Source: Ustilago trichophora
Taxonomy: Eukaryota; Basidiomycota; Ustilaginomycetes; Ustilaginales; Ustilaginaceae
Reading direction: 5' to 3'
Assembly (NCBI GenBank): GCA_900323505.1
Contig: OOIN01000037.1
Coordinates: 496,001 to 560,000 of the forward strand
DNA length: 64,000 bases
Program-made: the position numbers and the translations under genes
Part shown: one piece after another, positions 51,823 through 62,038 of the stretch
Numbering within the stretch: the first letter of the stretch is position 1
Layout: every line of letters starts with the position of its first letter
Notes under the pieces: generated by a model
Seen by the model: the letters and a program-made list of their open reading frames with translations, nothing else
Database searches by the model: none
What the model was told of the DNA's origin: nothing

Positions 51823-54630
51823 ATGCATCTTCCACGGCATACAATCGAATCTCATGCCGCCGGCCCATTCTTTCAGCATGCAAGCTTTTGCTCACCGGAC
51901 CTTTCAAGCTCGCACAGACGCTCCCCATTCGACTCGGCGCAAAGGTGTGATAGTGGAAGTGCGGGGTCTGATCAGCTCTCTCAACCGGCCGTCTTCAGCT
52001 GCGCGAGCATCAGTGGCTTCTTAGTTGCGCAAACGGACCCTTTGAAGCTCATCGCGAACAAATCATGGTCATCCTCACAAGGAGGACTCTCCCATGCAGT
52101 CCCCGTTCAGCACACTTCTCTTCTGTTCTTGGTTGGCGGGGGCCGCGTGCCTCGTTTCGCGCCCAATAAAGTTGTCCTGTGGGATGAGGCTGCCGAGTAT
52201 ACAGCCAAGCTGCCAACTCGTGCTTCTCAGGACCCTGATTCTGATGATGACGACGTCGGCTCTATCGCATCAAGACGTGCTTCCACCATCTTCTCGGCTG
52301 GTTCCGAATTCGACGCATACGGCAAAACTCGTTCGGAGGACTCTGAAGACTTCAACCTTTCAAAGCGCAACATGCGTCGCTCCTCCTCTTCGTCCGATAG
52401 CCTCCGCTTCTCCACCTCATCGCTGGTTCATCATGAGGATTTACGAGAGGACGAAGACGGCGCCAGCTCCAGTGTCGATCCCGCCGTTTTCTCTGACCGA
52501 GAAGGGGAACACATGGGGAACCGCATGGACAACAGCATGGGGGCAAGCTCTCTTGGTATTGGCCGCATGGAATCTTCTTACCTATCAGAGAAATCTGATC
52601 GCGAGGGCGTAGCATCGGTCCTGCTCGAAAATGATCATCATTATATGTCTTCCTCGTATCATTCACATTCTATCATGGCCAGCTCCGCCAACCTTGCCGA
52701 CCCCTTCGACGAGGACGCCGCTCATTCAGCGGATTCTAGTTCATCTTCCATCAAACGCAACGTCGTCAAAGGTAGCTCTGATCCAAAAGGCTTGTCCTTC
52801 GCGGAAAGCTCGATGTCGTCAGATGGTCCAACATCGGGTACTGCGCAGCCTGTTCTATCTCATCAGCGCCTGTTCTCGAGTCAAGCACAGCAGAAACCGG
52901 GAGCTGGACTAGTCGACTCAGTTTCTAGCATGGCATCCACCGCCACTGATGCAACTGCCAAGGCACCACCAAAGATCTTGCGTGGTCGCGAAGTGGCCGA
53001 GCTCGAGTTCAGCGAAGTAGTGCGTGGAATCTATGCCACCTCAGTGCAAGCGGTCATGCCGAAGCAGAAGCAGGATGGCACAAAGGGCAAAGGTCGTTCC
53101 TCTGTTGACTCGAGTAGCACGCGAAAGGTCGAACCGTCCAGGATCTGCGTTGTTCTGGTTGTTCTTCTGTCTTCCAAGGCCATCGTCTTCGAATTGTCAC
53201 CTCCATCCACCGCTCGCAACCTGCAGGACCCCCCAGCAAGCACCACTTGGAGGATCCAAAAGAGGACGGCCGTCCAGACATACAGGAATCTCAAAGGTCT
53301 CGGCTCCGTTGCCCCCTTCTACGAAGATCCAGCCACGCGTTCGTCAACTCAGTTTAGCGCAATCGTCGCTATACCGGGCCGGCAAAAGGGTCACGTTCAG
53401 CTATTACGTATTCAGCTACAGAGCCTTAACACAACCGATGTGATCTCAGTGCTATCAAATGCCACATCCTCTGTCGGTGCTGCGAGCATTATTGTTGCAC
53501 ACGAGTCTTCCATCGCCGCCATTACCTTGAGCCCGAATGGCCATCTGCTGGCCACTGCGTCGTCCAAAGGCACGCTCATCCGGGTCTGGTCGAACAACAT
53601 TTCTGGTGTTGCAGGGTCGAGCACCGACAGTGGTCGTACTGCTCCGCAACCGACAAGAGCAACTATGGCAGGGAGGACGGGCTTCGGCGCGAGATTGATA
53701 CGCGAGTTACGTCGCGGCACCGACCCGGCTACCATCTTAAGTATTTCCTTTGCTCCAGATGCATCCCTCGTCGCGGCAGCCAGCGATAAAGGCACTATCC
53801 ACATCTTCTTGCTCGCTGACACTATGAGCACAGCGCACCCCGACTTCAGACAACAAGGGAGGTCATCACCTTCTTCGACATCGCGCGCTGCCAACCTTGG
53901 ACGGGTCGCAGCACAGTATCTTCCAGCTGGGATCGGCAACCTTGCTGGTCAGATCCCCGAATCGGTGCTACCGCAATATCTCAGGTCTGAATGGAGTAGT
54001 GCACAGTTCCGTATCCCCTTGAAGAGCTTCGGTGCTTCTTCTAGGCACTATTCTGCGCCCTCGACAGCAAATGATGGCGGAATGTACAGCACTGGTACTG
54101 CTTCCGGTGCGCCTGTTGGTACAGAAAAGTCGACCGAGGGTGCATGGGCACAGATGCGGAGCCGCATCAGCGACATCCGCAAAGGCGAAGCGAGCGTGGA
54201 CGAGAAGATCTTTCTCTGCTGGATCGTCGAGGGCACCTCATCTTCTGACCCACCTTCGCCCATGGCAACGAAAGGCTCGAGACAAGGTGGTCAGCAATCA
54301 CGCGCAGATAAAGGACGCGCTCGCCCTCCGCCATCATCAGCGGATGCGACAGGCCATGTATCAGATGCACTGCCGGCCGATTGCGACCCCCGAGATCGTT
54401 TTCGCCTTATCGCTGTGACTACGTCTGGAGGATGGTACAAGCTTGCTGTCACCTTGCCCAGGACTGGAGCAGGGGGCGAGGTATCAGGTTCGACGGTGCT
54501 TGACATGTATCGCAGCGATGCCTCGTCACAGTCGAAGCGCTCGGGTTCAGACAGTGCGAGTGCGCTGAAATGTCGGCTGGTGGAATTTCGTCCCATGGTC
54601 GCTTTGCTCGACGGTTGGAGTACGTCATAA
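51823..54630 (+). CDS. PROPPIN (Atg18/Hsv2/WIPI-like) with large insertions
   Basis: About 935 residues, roughly twice the usual size, from an ATG at 51823. Blade motifs appear in family order: CASISGFLVAQTDPLKL, LFLVGGGRVPRFAPNKVVLWDE, then an insertion of about 200 Ser/Asp-rich residues, then the strand VVRGIYATSVQAVMP, SSIAAITLSPNGHLLATAS with KGTLIRVW, and the phosphoinositide-binding LRRGTDPATILSISFAPD at about residue 628. The LRRGTDPAT form with DKGTIHIF is closest to WIPI3/4-type proteins. It is expected to bind PI3P or PI(3,5)P2 on membranes in autophagy or vacuole dynamics. The first ~60 residues are poorly conserved and the true start may differ or involve an upstream exon. Confidence 0.88.
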   Translation: MHLPRHTIESHAAGPFFQHASFCSPDLSSSHRRSPFDSAQRCDSGSAGSDQLSQPAVFSCASISGFLVAQTDPLKLIANKSWSSSQGGLSHAVPVQHTSLLFLVGGGRVPRFAPNKVVLWDEAAEYTAKLPTRASQDPDSDDDDVGSIASRRASTIFSAGSEFDAYGKTRSEDSEDFNLSKRNMRRSSSSSDSLRFSTSSLVHHEDLREDEDGASSSVDPAVFSDREGEHMGNRMDNSMGASSLGIGRMESSYLSEKSDREGVASVLLENDHHYMSSSYHSHSIMASSANLADPFDEDAAHSADSSSSSIKRNVVKGSSDPKGLSFAESSMSSDGPTSGTAQPVLSHQRLFSSQAQQKPGAGLVDSVSSMASTATDATAKAPPKILRGREVAELEFSEVVRGIYATSVQAVMPKQKQDGTKGKGRSSVDSSSTRKVEPSRICVVLVVLLSSKAIVFELSPPSTARNLQDPPASTTWRIQKRTAVQTYRNLKGLGSVAPFYEDPATRSSTQFSAIVAIPGRQKGHVQLLRIQLQSLNTTDVISVLSNATSSVGAASIIVAHESSIAAITLSPNGHLLATASSKGTLIRVWSNNISGVAGSSTDSGRTAPQPTRATMAGRTGFGARLIRELRRGTDPATILSISFAPDASLVAAASDKGTIHIFLLADTMSTAHPDFRQQGRSSPSSTSRAANLGRVAAQYLPAGIGNLAGQIPESVLPQYLRSEWSSAQFRIPLKSFGASSRHYSAPSTANDGGMYSTGTASGAPVGTEKSTEGAWAQMRSRISDIRKGEASVDEKIFLCWIVEGTSSSDPPSPMATKGSRQGGQQSRADKGRARPPPSSADATGHVSDALPADCDPRDRFRLIAVTTSGGWYKLAVTLPRTGAGGEVSGSTVLDMYRSDASSQSKRSGSDSASALKCRLVEFRPMVALLDGWSTS

Positions 54631-54836
54631 CTCTAAGTCCTGTGCACGGTTGCACGTCTTGATTCACTCTTCATACCCTGCACGTTTTCTTCTCTTCGAA
54701 TGCCGTGTCGTTATTGTCAAGCAATTCCACTGCCCATTGCTCACAATCACGCTGTCAGACTCGCGAAGCACGGGGGTGTCAGCATCTGATTATCGTGCAT
54801 ATCAGGCGTATCTGTTTCTTTTGTTGAGTGAATGGA
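54631..54836. other. Short intergenic between convergent genes
   Basis: 206 bp separating the PROPPIN and SSADH 3' ends; nothing else was seen. Confidence 0.5.
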
Positions 54837-56501
54837 TCAGTTGACGCCACCAAAGACCATGAGCTTCTGAACGAGATATTCGTCGATACCGGTGCGGCCG
54901 CCCTCGCGACCGAAACCGGACTCGTGCACACCACCGAAGGGGACCGAGTTTTGCGAGATTAGACCCGTGTTGATACCGACCATGCCAACCTGAAGCTCCT
55001 CGGCGACGCGCCAGCATCGAGCAGTGTCCTTGGAGAAGAAGTAGCCTGCGAGACCGACGTCAACGTTGTTGGCTTTTCGTACGACCTCCTCCTCGCTAGT
55101 GAAAGTGTAGACGGCGGCGAGGGGGCCGAAAGTCTCCTCTCGGTCGGTGGGAACATCCTCGGGCAAATCCGTGATGACAGTGGGCTCGAAGAAAAGACCT
55201 TCACCGCGCTTGCCACCAACAACGACCTTGGCACCCTTCTTGACCGACTCGTTTACGTGCTCCTCGACCTTGTTGAGACCAGCCTCGCTGACGAGTGGAC
55301 CGTGGGTGGTACCCTCATCCATGCCGTAACCGACCTTGAAGTTGTCGACCTTGGCAGCGAGCTTCTTGAGGAACTCATCCTTGACGCTGGTGTGGACGTA
55401 GATTCGGTTCGCGCAGATGCATGTCTGGCCAGAGCCTCGGAATTTGCAGGCAATAGCACCCTCGACCGCCTTGTCAAGGTCGGCGTCTTCAAAGACAATG
55501 AAAGGGGCGTTACCACCGAGCTCCATCGAAAGCTTCTTGAGGGTGGAAGCGGACTGGCTCATGAGGATCTTACCAACACGGGTGGATCCGGTGAAGGAGA
55601 TCTTGCGGACGGTAGGGTTCTCACAGAGCTCCTTGCCGACAGCGATTTCGTTGTCGCCCTTGGCGCAAGTGACGACGTTGATGGTGCCCTTGGGGAAGCC
55701 GACCTTCTCAGCGAGGTGAGCAAAGGCAAGCGCAGAGAAGGGGGTCTCAGCGGGGGCCTTGATGACGACGGTGCATCCTGCAGCAAGGGCAGGGGCTGCT
55801 TTACGAGTGATCATGGCGGCAGGGAAGTTCCACGGGGTGATGAGACCGGCGACACCGACAGGCTGCATCTGTACGACGTTGCGAACGCCAGGGAGTGGCG
55901 AGGGAACAGTGTGACCGTAGGTGCGGGTAGCCTCCTCGGCGAACCATTCGAGGAAACCATTCGAGTAGCCGATCTCGCCTTTGGCCTCGGCGAAGGCCTT
56001 TCCGTTCTCGGCAACGATGATCTTGGCGAGGTCCTCTGCATGTTCCTGATGGGCGTAGTAGAGCTTCATGAGAAGATCGTGGCGGTGCTTAGCAGTGGTC
56101 TTGGACCAGGACTTGTAAGCTTGCTCAGCGGCGTCGATGGCAACCTTTGTCTCCTTGGCGCCCATGTCAGGGACTTGGCCAATCTCGGCGCCGGTAGCCT
56201 TGTTGAAGACCTTGAGGGTGGACTTGTCGTTGGCGTCTACCCAATCTCCGTTGATGTAGGCTTTTGTCTGCCAGAGGGACTGATTGTTAAGCTTGAGATC
56301 TTCCTTGCCGCCCTTGACGATTCCTTGTGGCATGTGCGGCATTTTGAGAGAAGCTGTGGTGTGGATCGATCGGGGAGCAGAAAGGGCACGAGTTGCGGTT
56401 TGACAGAGGAATAAAGTAGAGCGCTGTGCTAGAGGAGTTCGAGATGAAACGACAGAGCCAAGTGCGGAACGAGTGGTGGATCGGCCTGCAGAGCGAAGCA
56501 T
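54837..56501 (-). CDS. UGA2: Succinate-semialdehyde dehydrogenase, mitochondrial (GABA shunt)
   Basis: A single-exon 554-residue protein. Residues 1-50 are Arg/Ser/Thr-rich without acidic residues, a good mitochondrial presequence. Core motifs: TPWNFPAAM (Asn225), IKAPAETP (Lys248), FTGSTRVG, MELGGNAPF (Glu328) and GQTCICANR (nucleophile Cys361 with Cys363 two residues on), then VPFGGVHESGFGREGG. The CxC pair is the redox switch typical of SSADH. The enzyme oxidises succinate semialdehyde to succinate with NAD(P), the last step of the GABA shunt. Yeast Uga2 is cytosolic, so the presequence points to an animal/plant-like location. Confidence 0.94.
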   Translation of the reverse strand: MLRSAGRSTTRSALGSVVSSRTPLAQRSTLFLCQTATRALSAPRSIHTTASLKMPHMPQGIVKGGKEDLKLNNQSLWQTKAYINGDWVDANDKSTLKVFNKATGAEIGQVPDMGAKETKVAIDAAEQAYKSWSKTTAKHRHDLLMKLYYAHQEHAEDLAKIIVAENGKAFAEAKGEIGYSNGFLEWFAEEATRTYGHTVPSPLPGVRNVVQMQPVGVAGLITPWNFPAAMITRKAAPALAAGCTVVIKAPAETPFSALAFAHLAEKVGFPKGTINVVTCAKGDNEIAVGKELCENPTVRKISFTGSTRVGKILMSQSASTLKKLSMELGGNAPFIVFEDADLDKAVEGAIACKFRGSGQTCICANRIYVHTSVKDEFLKKLAAKVDNFKVGYGMDEGTTHGPLVSEAGLNKVEEHVNESVKKGAKVVVGGKRGEGLFFEPTVITDLPEDVPTDREETFGPLAAVYTFTSEEEVVRKANNVDVGLAGYFFSKDTARCWRVAEELQVGMVGINTGLISQNSVPFGGVHESGFGREGGRTGIDEYLVQKLMVFGGVN

Positions 56502-57565
56502 GCTATGTAAGCTGGTGTCGACAAGCAGGATCGTCGGTGATACGAAATTGATGTGAGCGAGCCGAATTGGACGAAGTTAAAGGGTCAGCAAAGTGCGTTG
56601 ATAGAAAGAACGGAAGTGAAGGATAATCATAGTCGAGCCACTCGGCAGTTACGTCCGTGCGTTTCGTGCTTGGGGTGCAAGTGATTCAGCGTCGGCTGTC
56701 ATCCGGCACCATCTGCAGTGAGCCGTTGAAGCCCAAAAGAGTCGGAATGCGAATTTCCACGAGGTGGAGGCGCTATGACCGCAAATTGAGCTCTCTCTCG
56801 TGCTGTTTGAGATCCTGCTTTCGCTCCGACGACGCAGCCTCGCTACGCCATTGAACAATGGCGACATCGCTGTATGTAACTCTGCGACTTCTGAGCATTG
56901 AAGCGAAGAGATAGACAGGGCAACTCAACTTACCTCAGGGAAAGCGGATGGGATCGCTACTGAAGCGGATGCTGGAATGGAAAGCGGATGGTGATGGTGG
57001 AGGGAATGGATTCAGATGCCAGGACGGGCCAACTTTCTCTATATATGGGACCCGAATGTCAGATACAGACGAGCATGCAGTCCTGACGAAGTGAGTCAGG
57101 GATCAGCATGTGCCGAGATGGGCCTCTTGACCACATCTACCAAGAAGCATCAGAGAAGTGAACTGGTCAGCATCAGTATAGCCCTCATTACGGTGCCTTT
57201 TGCAGATACGATCGTGCCACCACTAGGATGGCTTTAAATCCTGTTCGAGTTCCGATGCGACTCTGACACGACTCGAGGCCAAAGATGGCCAATTTCAAGG
57301 CCGGGAATAACACATCTTGACTTCTTTGATGCACGCCAGCTCAAAAGTTACAATGCTCTGCCATTGCGCGTCGGGTGCTACGGGTTGCAGCTGCTCTAGC
57401 GAAACTTGGGTCCACACACGCACAGACCGGGGAAATTGAACCGCGCCAAGCGCCACTACCGCTCTCCTGGGCCGAAGAAAAAACGGAACCCGTTGTCAGA
57501 CCGATGGCAAGTAACAAATCTGTGGGTGCATTTTCCTTCGCCTCCCCACTCCATTCTTGGATCTG
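56502..57565. other. Intergenic, no gene seen
   Basis: Upstream of UGA2 and downstream of the coiled-coil gene, both on the minus strand. Only short random frames; a TATATA-containing AT-rich patch lies at about 57040. Confidence 0.45.
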
Positions 57566-60346
57566 TCATTTGAAAAGGTTCGACCGTACAGAGCTATCAC
57601 TGAGTCCCCGGGGTCGCAACGTGCGCTCGAGCAGATTCCTACTCCCGTGCATTTCGTCTTCAGAGTCATCATTGTCGCTGTCGTCAAAGACTTGCTGCCG
57701 GATGGCCCGGCCGCGATGAATGCTGATCTCATCATCATCAACGATCCTGGATAGGGGGCGTTGCAAAGGTTTCGCTGTCTTCGAAGCATCCCTTCGAGGT
57801 TTCAGGGAGCTCGTCTGTGCGAGACTGCTGCCAAGATCCGAAGATCCCCCCCGAGCCGCTTCGAGACCTGCGTAGGATGGGGTCAGACTGCCTACAAAGA
57901 GCCCCGAGAGATTTCGTGACTGCACACGTGTCAGCGAAGTCTGCGATCGACCGCACTGAGGGCGAGGTCCGGCTCGGAGGTTCCCACCGACTGGCGTTTT
58001 GGGCGAGACAGACAGTCGTGATTGCGACGATTCGGCCGCAGAAGCGTGCGTACCTTTGACCTCGACGGCGAGTGTGGAAGAAACAACGGCTGGCGAAGCT
58101 CGCGGTGCAAGGTGGCCAACGTAGCTGCCCGAGGTGGTTCTGCCCGTCAGAGGTCGTCCAGTCTTAGCACCGCCTGTCCCCGGTGCATCCGGCACGGTGA
58201 GCATTCCGGCTGAGCTTGTGGCGGTTGGCGATGGCGTAGAAGGCGTGCCGCTTGGCCCGCCGAGCAACATCTTACCCAGCCAGTTCACTGCTGACGGTAT
58301 GGGAATGAGCGACCTATCCTCTGCAGTGTTTGCACCCAGATGTTCATGGAGAAGCTTGGCAGCCTGAGCTGGGTTGAGATGAATATCGTTGATGCAGAGT
58401 CGGAGCTTGGCGAGCTCGCAAAGAATGTCGCGGAAAGCCTTAAGCAGTGCGAAGAACTCTTTCCTCGCAACCAGACTCTCATTGGCAGAGTCCCTTGAAT
58501 GTGAAGAATAGTCGTCTCTGGAATGATTGCGCGCCTCAGTTTCAATGAGCTTGCGAAAGTGGTCACGCAGACCGTCGACGTCACGCAGGATAGAGTGGAC
58601 AGTGGTCCTGGCCAGGTGGCCTGCGTTTCCTGCGAGGTTTTGCCTCTGAAGCCGACGCGTGAGCGTGTCGACATCTGCGCTCGAGAGGCGTGTGAAGAGT
58701 CGATTGATGTGCTCCAGAAGGTTGCTGAGCTGTGCCGTGCGGCTCTCGCGACGAGCAGGATCAAGATGCAAGAAGTCAGAGGTCTGCTTTTCGGTGTCTC
58801 GGCTGGTCTCGCTGGATCGTGAGCTTGGGGCGAACGAAACGGATTCTGGGGCCTGGCTCGCCGCGCTGCTATCTGTCGTGTATGCGAGCGAATTACTGCT
58901 GGTGATCGGTGCACTGTATCCTTCTACTCCTGTGGGGGATATGGGAGGAAAAGTGAAAGAGCTCGTTGAAGACGCGTGTGAAGGCATGCCCGGACGAGGC
59001 GACGAGATGTGCGTGTCGGTCTTGTTTGCCATGTTTGCATCCGTGTCCGTCTGCAGTTCATGATAGAGATTGCCCTGTGGCTCGTCCGGTATGGCTCCTG
59101 TCGCGTCCATGACTTTCGCTGCAGCGGGTCGGTTAGAGTCTTGTGCCTCGAGATACGAAGCTGTGTTTTCATCAAACTTGGCTAGATCTGGAACAGGCGA
59201 GGCGACGATGGTGATTGCGTTGGTGACTGATTGACGAAGCGTGTCGAGCTCTTCGTTGCAAGTATCGACAAGACTTCTGAGCTTGTCGTTATCATTGCGC
59301 AAGGCTTCGTTGTCGTGGACAAGAACCTGGATGGCCTGGGTATGTTCAGCGTTATCACTGACGGACGGGGCGTCTGTGCCCAGAGAGAAAGTGTGTTGGG
59401 AACGGAGACCTCGGGTGAGTCGATCCCTTGCAGACTGAATAGCGTCGTCATCGAAGAGGACGCTATTGCTTGCGACAATATCGACGCTGACATCTTTGCG
59501 AGCGTTGTTGAGGGCGTCCTTGAGCTGGGCGGACTTGAGTTCGAGCTTTTTGGCCCTTGCGTCGGCTGCTTGGGCGCGTTTGCGTTCCGCGCCAAGTTCC
59601 TGCTTGAGATCTTCGAGCTCACGCTGAAGAGACTTTGCTCTTTCGTCTGCGCCGCTTAGACGAGTCTGGCTAGCCTTGAGCTTGTTGAGCTGATTGCGGG
59701 CTTCGTCGAGCTCATGCAGCAGTGCGCGATTGCTGCTGTCGCCTGCCTCCAGGTTCAGATTGGATTGGGCGAGCTCTCGCTCGAGGGCAGAGGTCTCCTT
59801 GTAGCTCTTTGTCAAGCGGCTCATAAGACCATCGCGTTGCTGCATATATTCCTCTGCCTGCTTTTGAAGCTTTGCCTGCATAGCATCGTGACGTCGGAGC
59901 AAGGCTTGGCCGATCTCTGCACTAAGGCGAAGATCGGCTTCAAGGTCGCGCCATTCCTGTCGAGCTCGGAGCGCGCGGGGACAGTCATCCTTGTTGCAGC
60001 AACAAGTACATCTGACGGTCTCACCTGCTTCACTGCGCTGGTCGAGGCTGTGATGACTGGCGCTGGCGGGGATGGTGTTGGTCTCATGAGCCAGAGATCC
60101 AGCGAGGGAGTCAGGGTAGAGTGTCTGACGATTCATGCCGAACTCGCTAATGATGTTGGTAAAGTCTTCGATGGTTTTGGACTGGCGGACGCTGTTCTCG
60201 ATCTCGTCCATGCCAGCCGGGTCAACGACAGAAAGCATGGAGGCCGACATACTTTGGTCGCCATTGTATACACATCCGGCATCGGAGCGAGACCCGAAGC
60301 GAGAATGGCTGGGCGAGTCGGCGAGATTAGTATCAGGATCTGGCAT
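57566..60346 (-). CDS. Large coiled-coil protein (5' end unresolved)
   Basis: At least 926 residues from the first in-frame ATG (60346). In the longer reading described below, a Cys cluster (CTCCCNKDDC) is followed by a long coiled coil of about 180 residues (EWRDLEADLRLSAEIGQALL, ETSALERELAQSNLNLE, KSLQRELEDLKQELGAERK), then a second short coil and a helical block around FFALLKAFRDILCELAKLRL. The C-terminus is Ser-rich and basic. There is no motor or kinase domain and no family was recognised; a cytoskeletal or spindle/polarity scaffold is possible. The frame stays open, with protein-like Ser/Ala-rich composition, for about 460 bp upstream of the ATG but contains no ATG there, so an upstream exon may exist. 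Confidence 0.7.
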   Translation of the reverse strand: MPDPDTNLADSPSHSRFGSRSDAGCVYNGDQSMSASMLSVVDPAGMDEIENSVRQSKTIEDFTNIISEFGMNRQTLYPDSLAGSLAHETNTIPASASHHSLDQRSEAGETVRCTCCCNKDDCPRALRARQEWRDLEADLRLSAEIGQALLRRHDAMQAKLQKQAEEYMQQRDGLMSRLTKSYKETSALERELAQSNLNLEAGDSSNRALLHELDEARNQLNKLKASQTRLSGADERAKSLQRELEDLKQELGAERKRAQAADARAKKLELKSAQLKDALNNARKDVSVDIVASNSVLFDDDAIQSARDRLTRGLRSQHTFSLGTDAPSVSDNAEHTQAIQVLVHDNEALRNDNDKLRSLVDTCNEELDTLRQSVTNAITIVASPVPDLAKFDENTASYLEAQDSNRPAAAKVMDATGAIPDEPQGNLYHELQTDTDANMANKTDTHISSPRPGMPSHASSTSSFTFPPISPTGVEGYSAPITSSNSLAYTTDSSAASQAPESVSFAPSSRSSETSRDTEKQTSDFLHLDPARRESRTAQLSNLLEHINRLFTRLSSADVDTLTRRLQRQNLAGNAGHLARTTVHSILRDVDGLRDHFRKLIETEARNHSRDDYSSHSRDSANESLVARKEFFALLKAFRDILCELAKLRLCINDIHLNPAQAAKLLHEHLGANTAEDRSLIPIPSAVNWLGKMLLGGPSGTPSTPSPTATSSAGMLTVPDAPGTGGAKTGRPLTGRTTSGSYVGHLAPRASPAVVSSTLAVEVKGTHASAAESSQSRLSVSPKTPVGGNLRAGPRPQCGRSQTSLTRVQSRNLSGLFVGSLTPSYAGLEAARGGSSDLGSSLAQTSSLKPRRDASKTAKPLQRPLSRIVDDDEISIHRGRAIRQQVFDDSDNDDSEDEMHGSRNLLERTLRPRGLSDSSVRSNLFK

Positions 60347-60808
60347 TGTGGCGGTGGCAATGGCAGTGCGGGTACGGGTGCGTTGCGAGGAAGGAGTGGA
60401 CGAGGTCGGCTCGTCCTCCTCTAGGATTTCGGCTGACGGCTGACGAGAAGCTGAAGCATGGGAGGCGAAGCTGGCCGCGGACTGGGATGAATAGGTGCGA
60501 ATGTGATGCACTGCCTTCTTTGCACGATGGAGTCTCGTATCGTGCGATGCAGCTGCGGCCAGGCCGTCCGCGCCCTGGGAGGAGCACCTCTCGGACGAGT
60601 TGGGCGACTCTGATGCGGCGGAACGGATGGACGCCGCCGAAGAGTCGTGTTGAAGGCTTTCAGGACGAGATGATGGCGAGAAGAGGTCAGTGGTGTCGAC
60701 GTCGCGCAACGTCAGAGACGACGACAAGGTGGGAGAGCAGAGAGAGAGACGCTTTAGATGGCGTGGACCCGGAATGGTGGAAGTGGTGTCGTGGCTGGCG
60801 ACACTATG

Positions 60809-62038
60809 CTGCCGTCACAGTGCACCTGAGTTGGAGTGCAAGGGCGACGAGCGATGATTCGTTTCGGGGATGTAAGAGTTAAAATGAAGTGAAGGGCGGC
60901 GCCGCCTTAGCACAGCATACGCCAATTGATGCGAGTGGGGTAGAAAAGGGCCCGATGCGAAGACCGTCGAAAGCGACGATGGTGGGGGCTTTCCTGTGAT
61001 TGAAGCAAGGCTGGGGATGAAGGCCAGATGGCTGAAGTGGATGCTTTCCGTTGTCGTTGCTCCAGTTTGAGCGATGATGGTGCTTGTGTGGAAGAGGAAG
61101 AGGGAGTCAGAGATGTGGTGCTGTACAGTACATACAGTGGCTGCTGTATGATTCGACGTGGATAGCGTGTGTGTGGTCTCGGCAGTCAAGAGAGGTGTTG
61201 TGTGCTCAGTCTGGTGAGGCAGTCTGCCAGAGTGCGGGAGGGATATGCACCCTTTTCTTTCTCGATTTTTCTTGTTTTCTTGACTGCTGGCTGCAATCTT
61301 GGCTCGGATATCGGAGCATTTTTTACAAGAAAAGATGCATCTTGCCAGCGCATGTTTTGTTGGTTTTTGAGGGATTCGTGCTGCAGGTGTTGCTTGAGAT
61401 CCTTCTCAAGAAGACCGGTGGTTTCGGTTGTGGCATGCAGCCTGTCAAGATTTAAGACGTGTGTTTCTGTCGCCGAGCCTCAGTGCAGCTGGCTTTCAAC
61501 TAGCTTGGTCCATCTTCTTGGCCTCCAGACACAACACAAACATCTCTGTCTGGCTCTTTGCGATTCACGAAAGATTACATCGTGCAGTTGGCTGCACCAA
61601 GCAAATCTCGATGGAGTCGTTCAAGGAGGAAGCGGCAAGTCAAAGCCTGCAATACCCTGAGGTGCGAGGCGATTGGGCGTGATTCGAACGGCTTCCTGAC
61701 TCGCTGCTCATCTCGACAGATGCAAGCCTGATCTGGCGCTATCCGAATCTAGGGGTTACAGTAACTGCAACAAGGTAGCCCCGCCCTACATTGCCGATCC
61801 AGACTGCCCTGTAACGCCGGTTCAAGTCTCAGCGACACATGTTGGGACAAGCTCGTGTGACCACGTCAGCATTCCTCGCTCGCCCCTCTCAGATTCACGG
61901 TGCTGGTCGATCTTCATCACATCATTATCATCGGGCAGGCGCGAAGCAAGCCCAGGCTTCACGATACACAACCTTAGCGTATACGACAGGCTGTCACGCA
62001 CAGCCAGGTATGGTGGATTCCAGCTCGATTGTGTGGCT
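60809..62038. other. Intergenic, no gene seen
   Basis: About 1.2 kb upstream of the coiled-coil gene and downstream of TAM41. Contains a CTGTACAGTACATACAG motif (61121-61137). If the coiled-coil gene has a first exon it would lie here, but no matching ATG exon was found. Confidence 0.4.

Noticed and set aside
55257..56414. 385-codon open frame opposite the mitochondrial SSADH gene
   Set aside because: Antisense shadow of a highly biased ALDH coding sequence; no recognisable protein features.
61169..61660. 163-codon plus-strand Cys-rich frame between the coiled-coil gene and TAM41
   Set aside because: No ATG at the start, no signal peptide, and composition expected of random sequence.
61740..61830. 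GGTTCAAGTCT sequence resembling a tRNA B-box
   Set aside because: No matching T-arm stem, acceptor stem or A-box could be folded around it.
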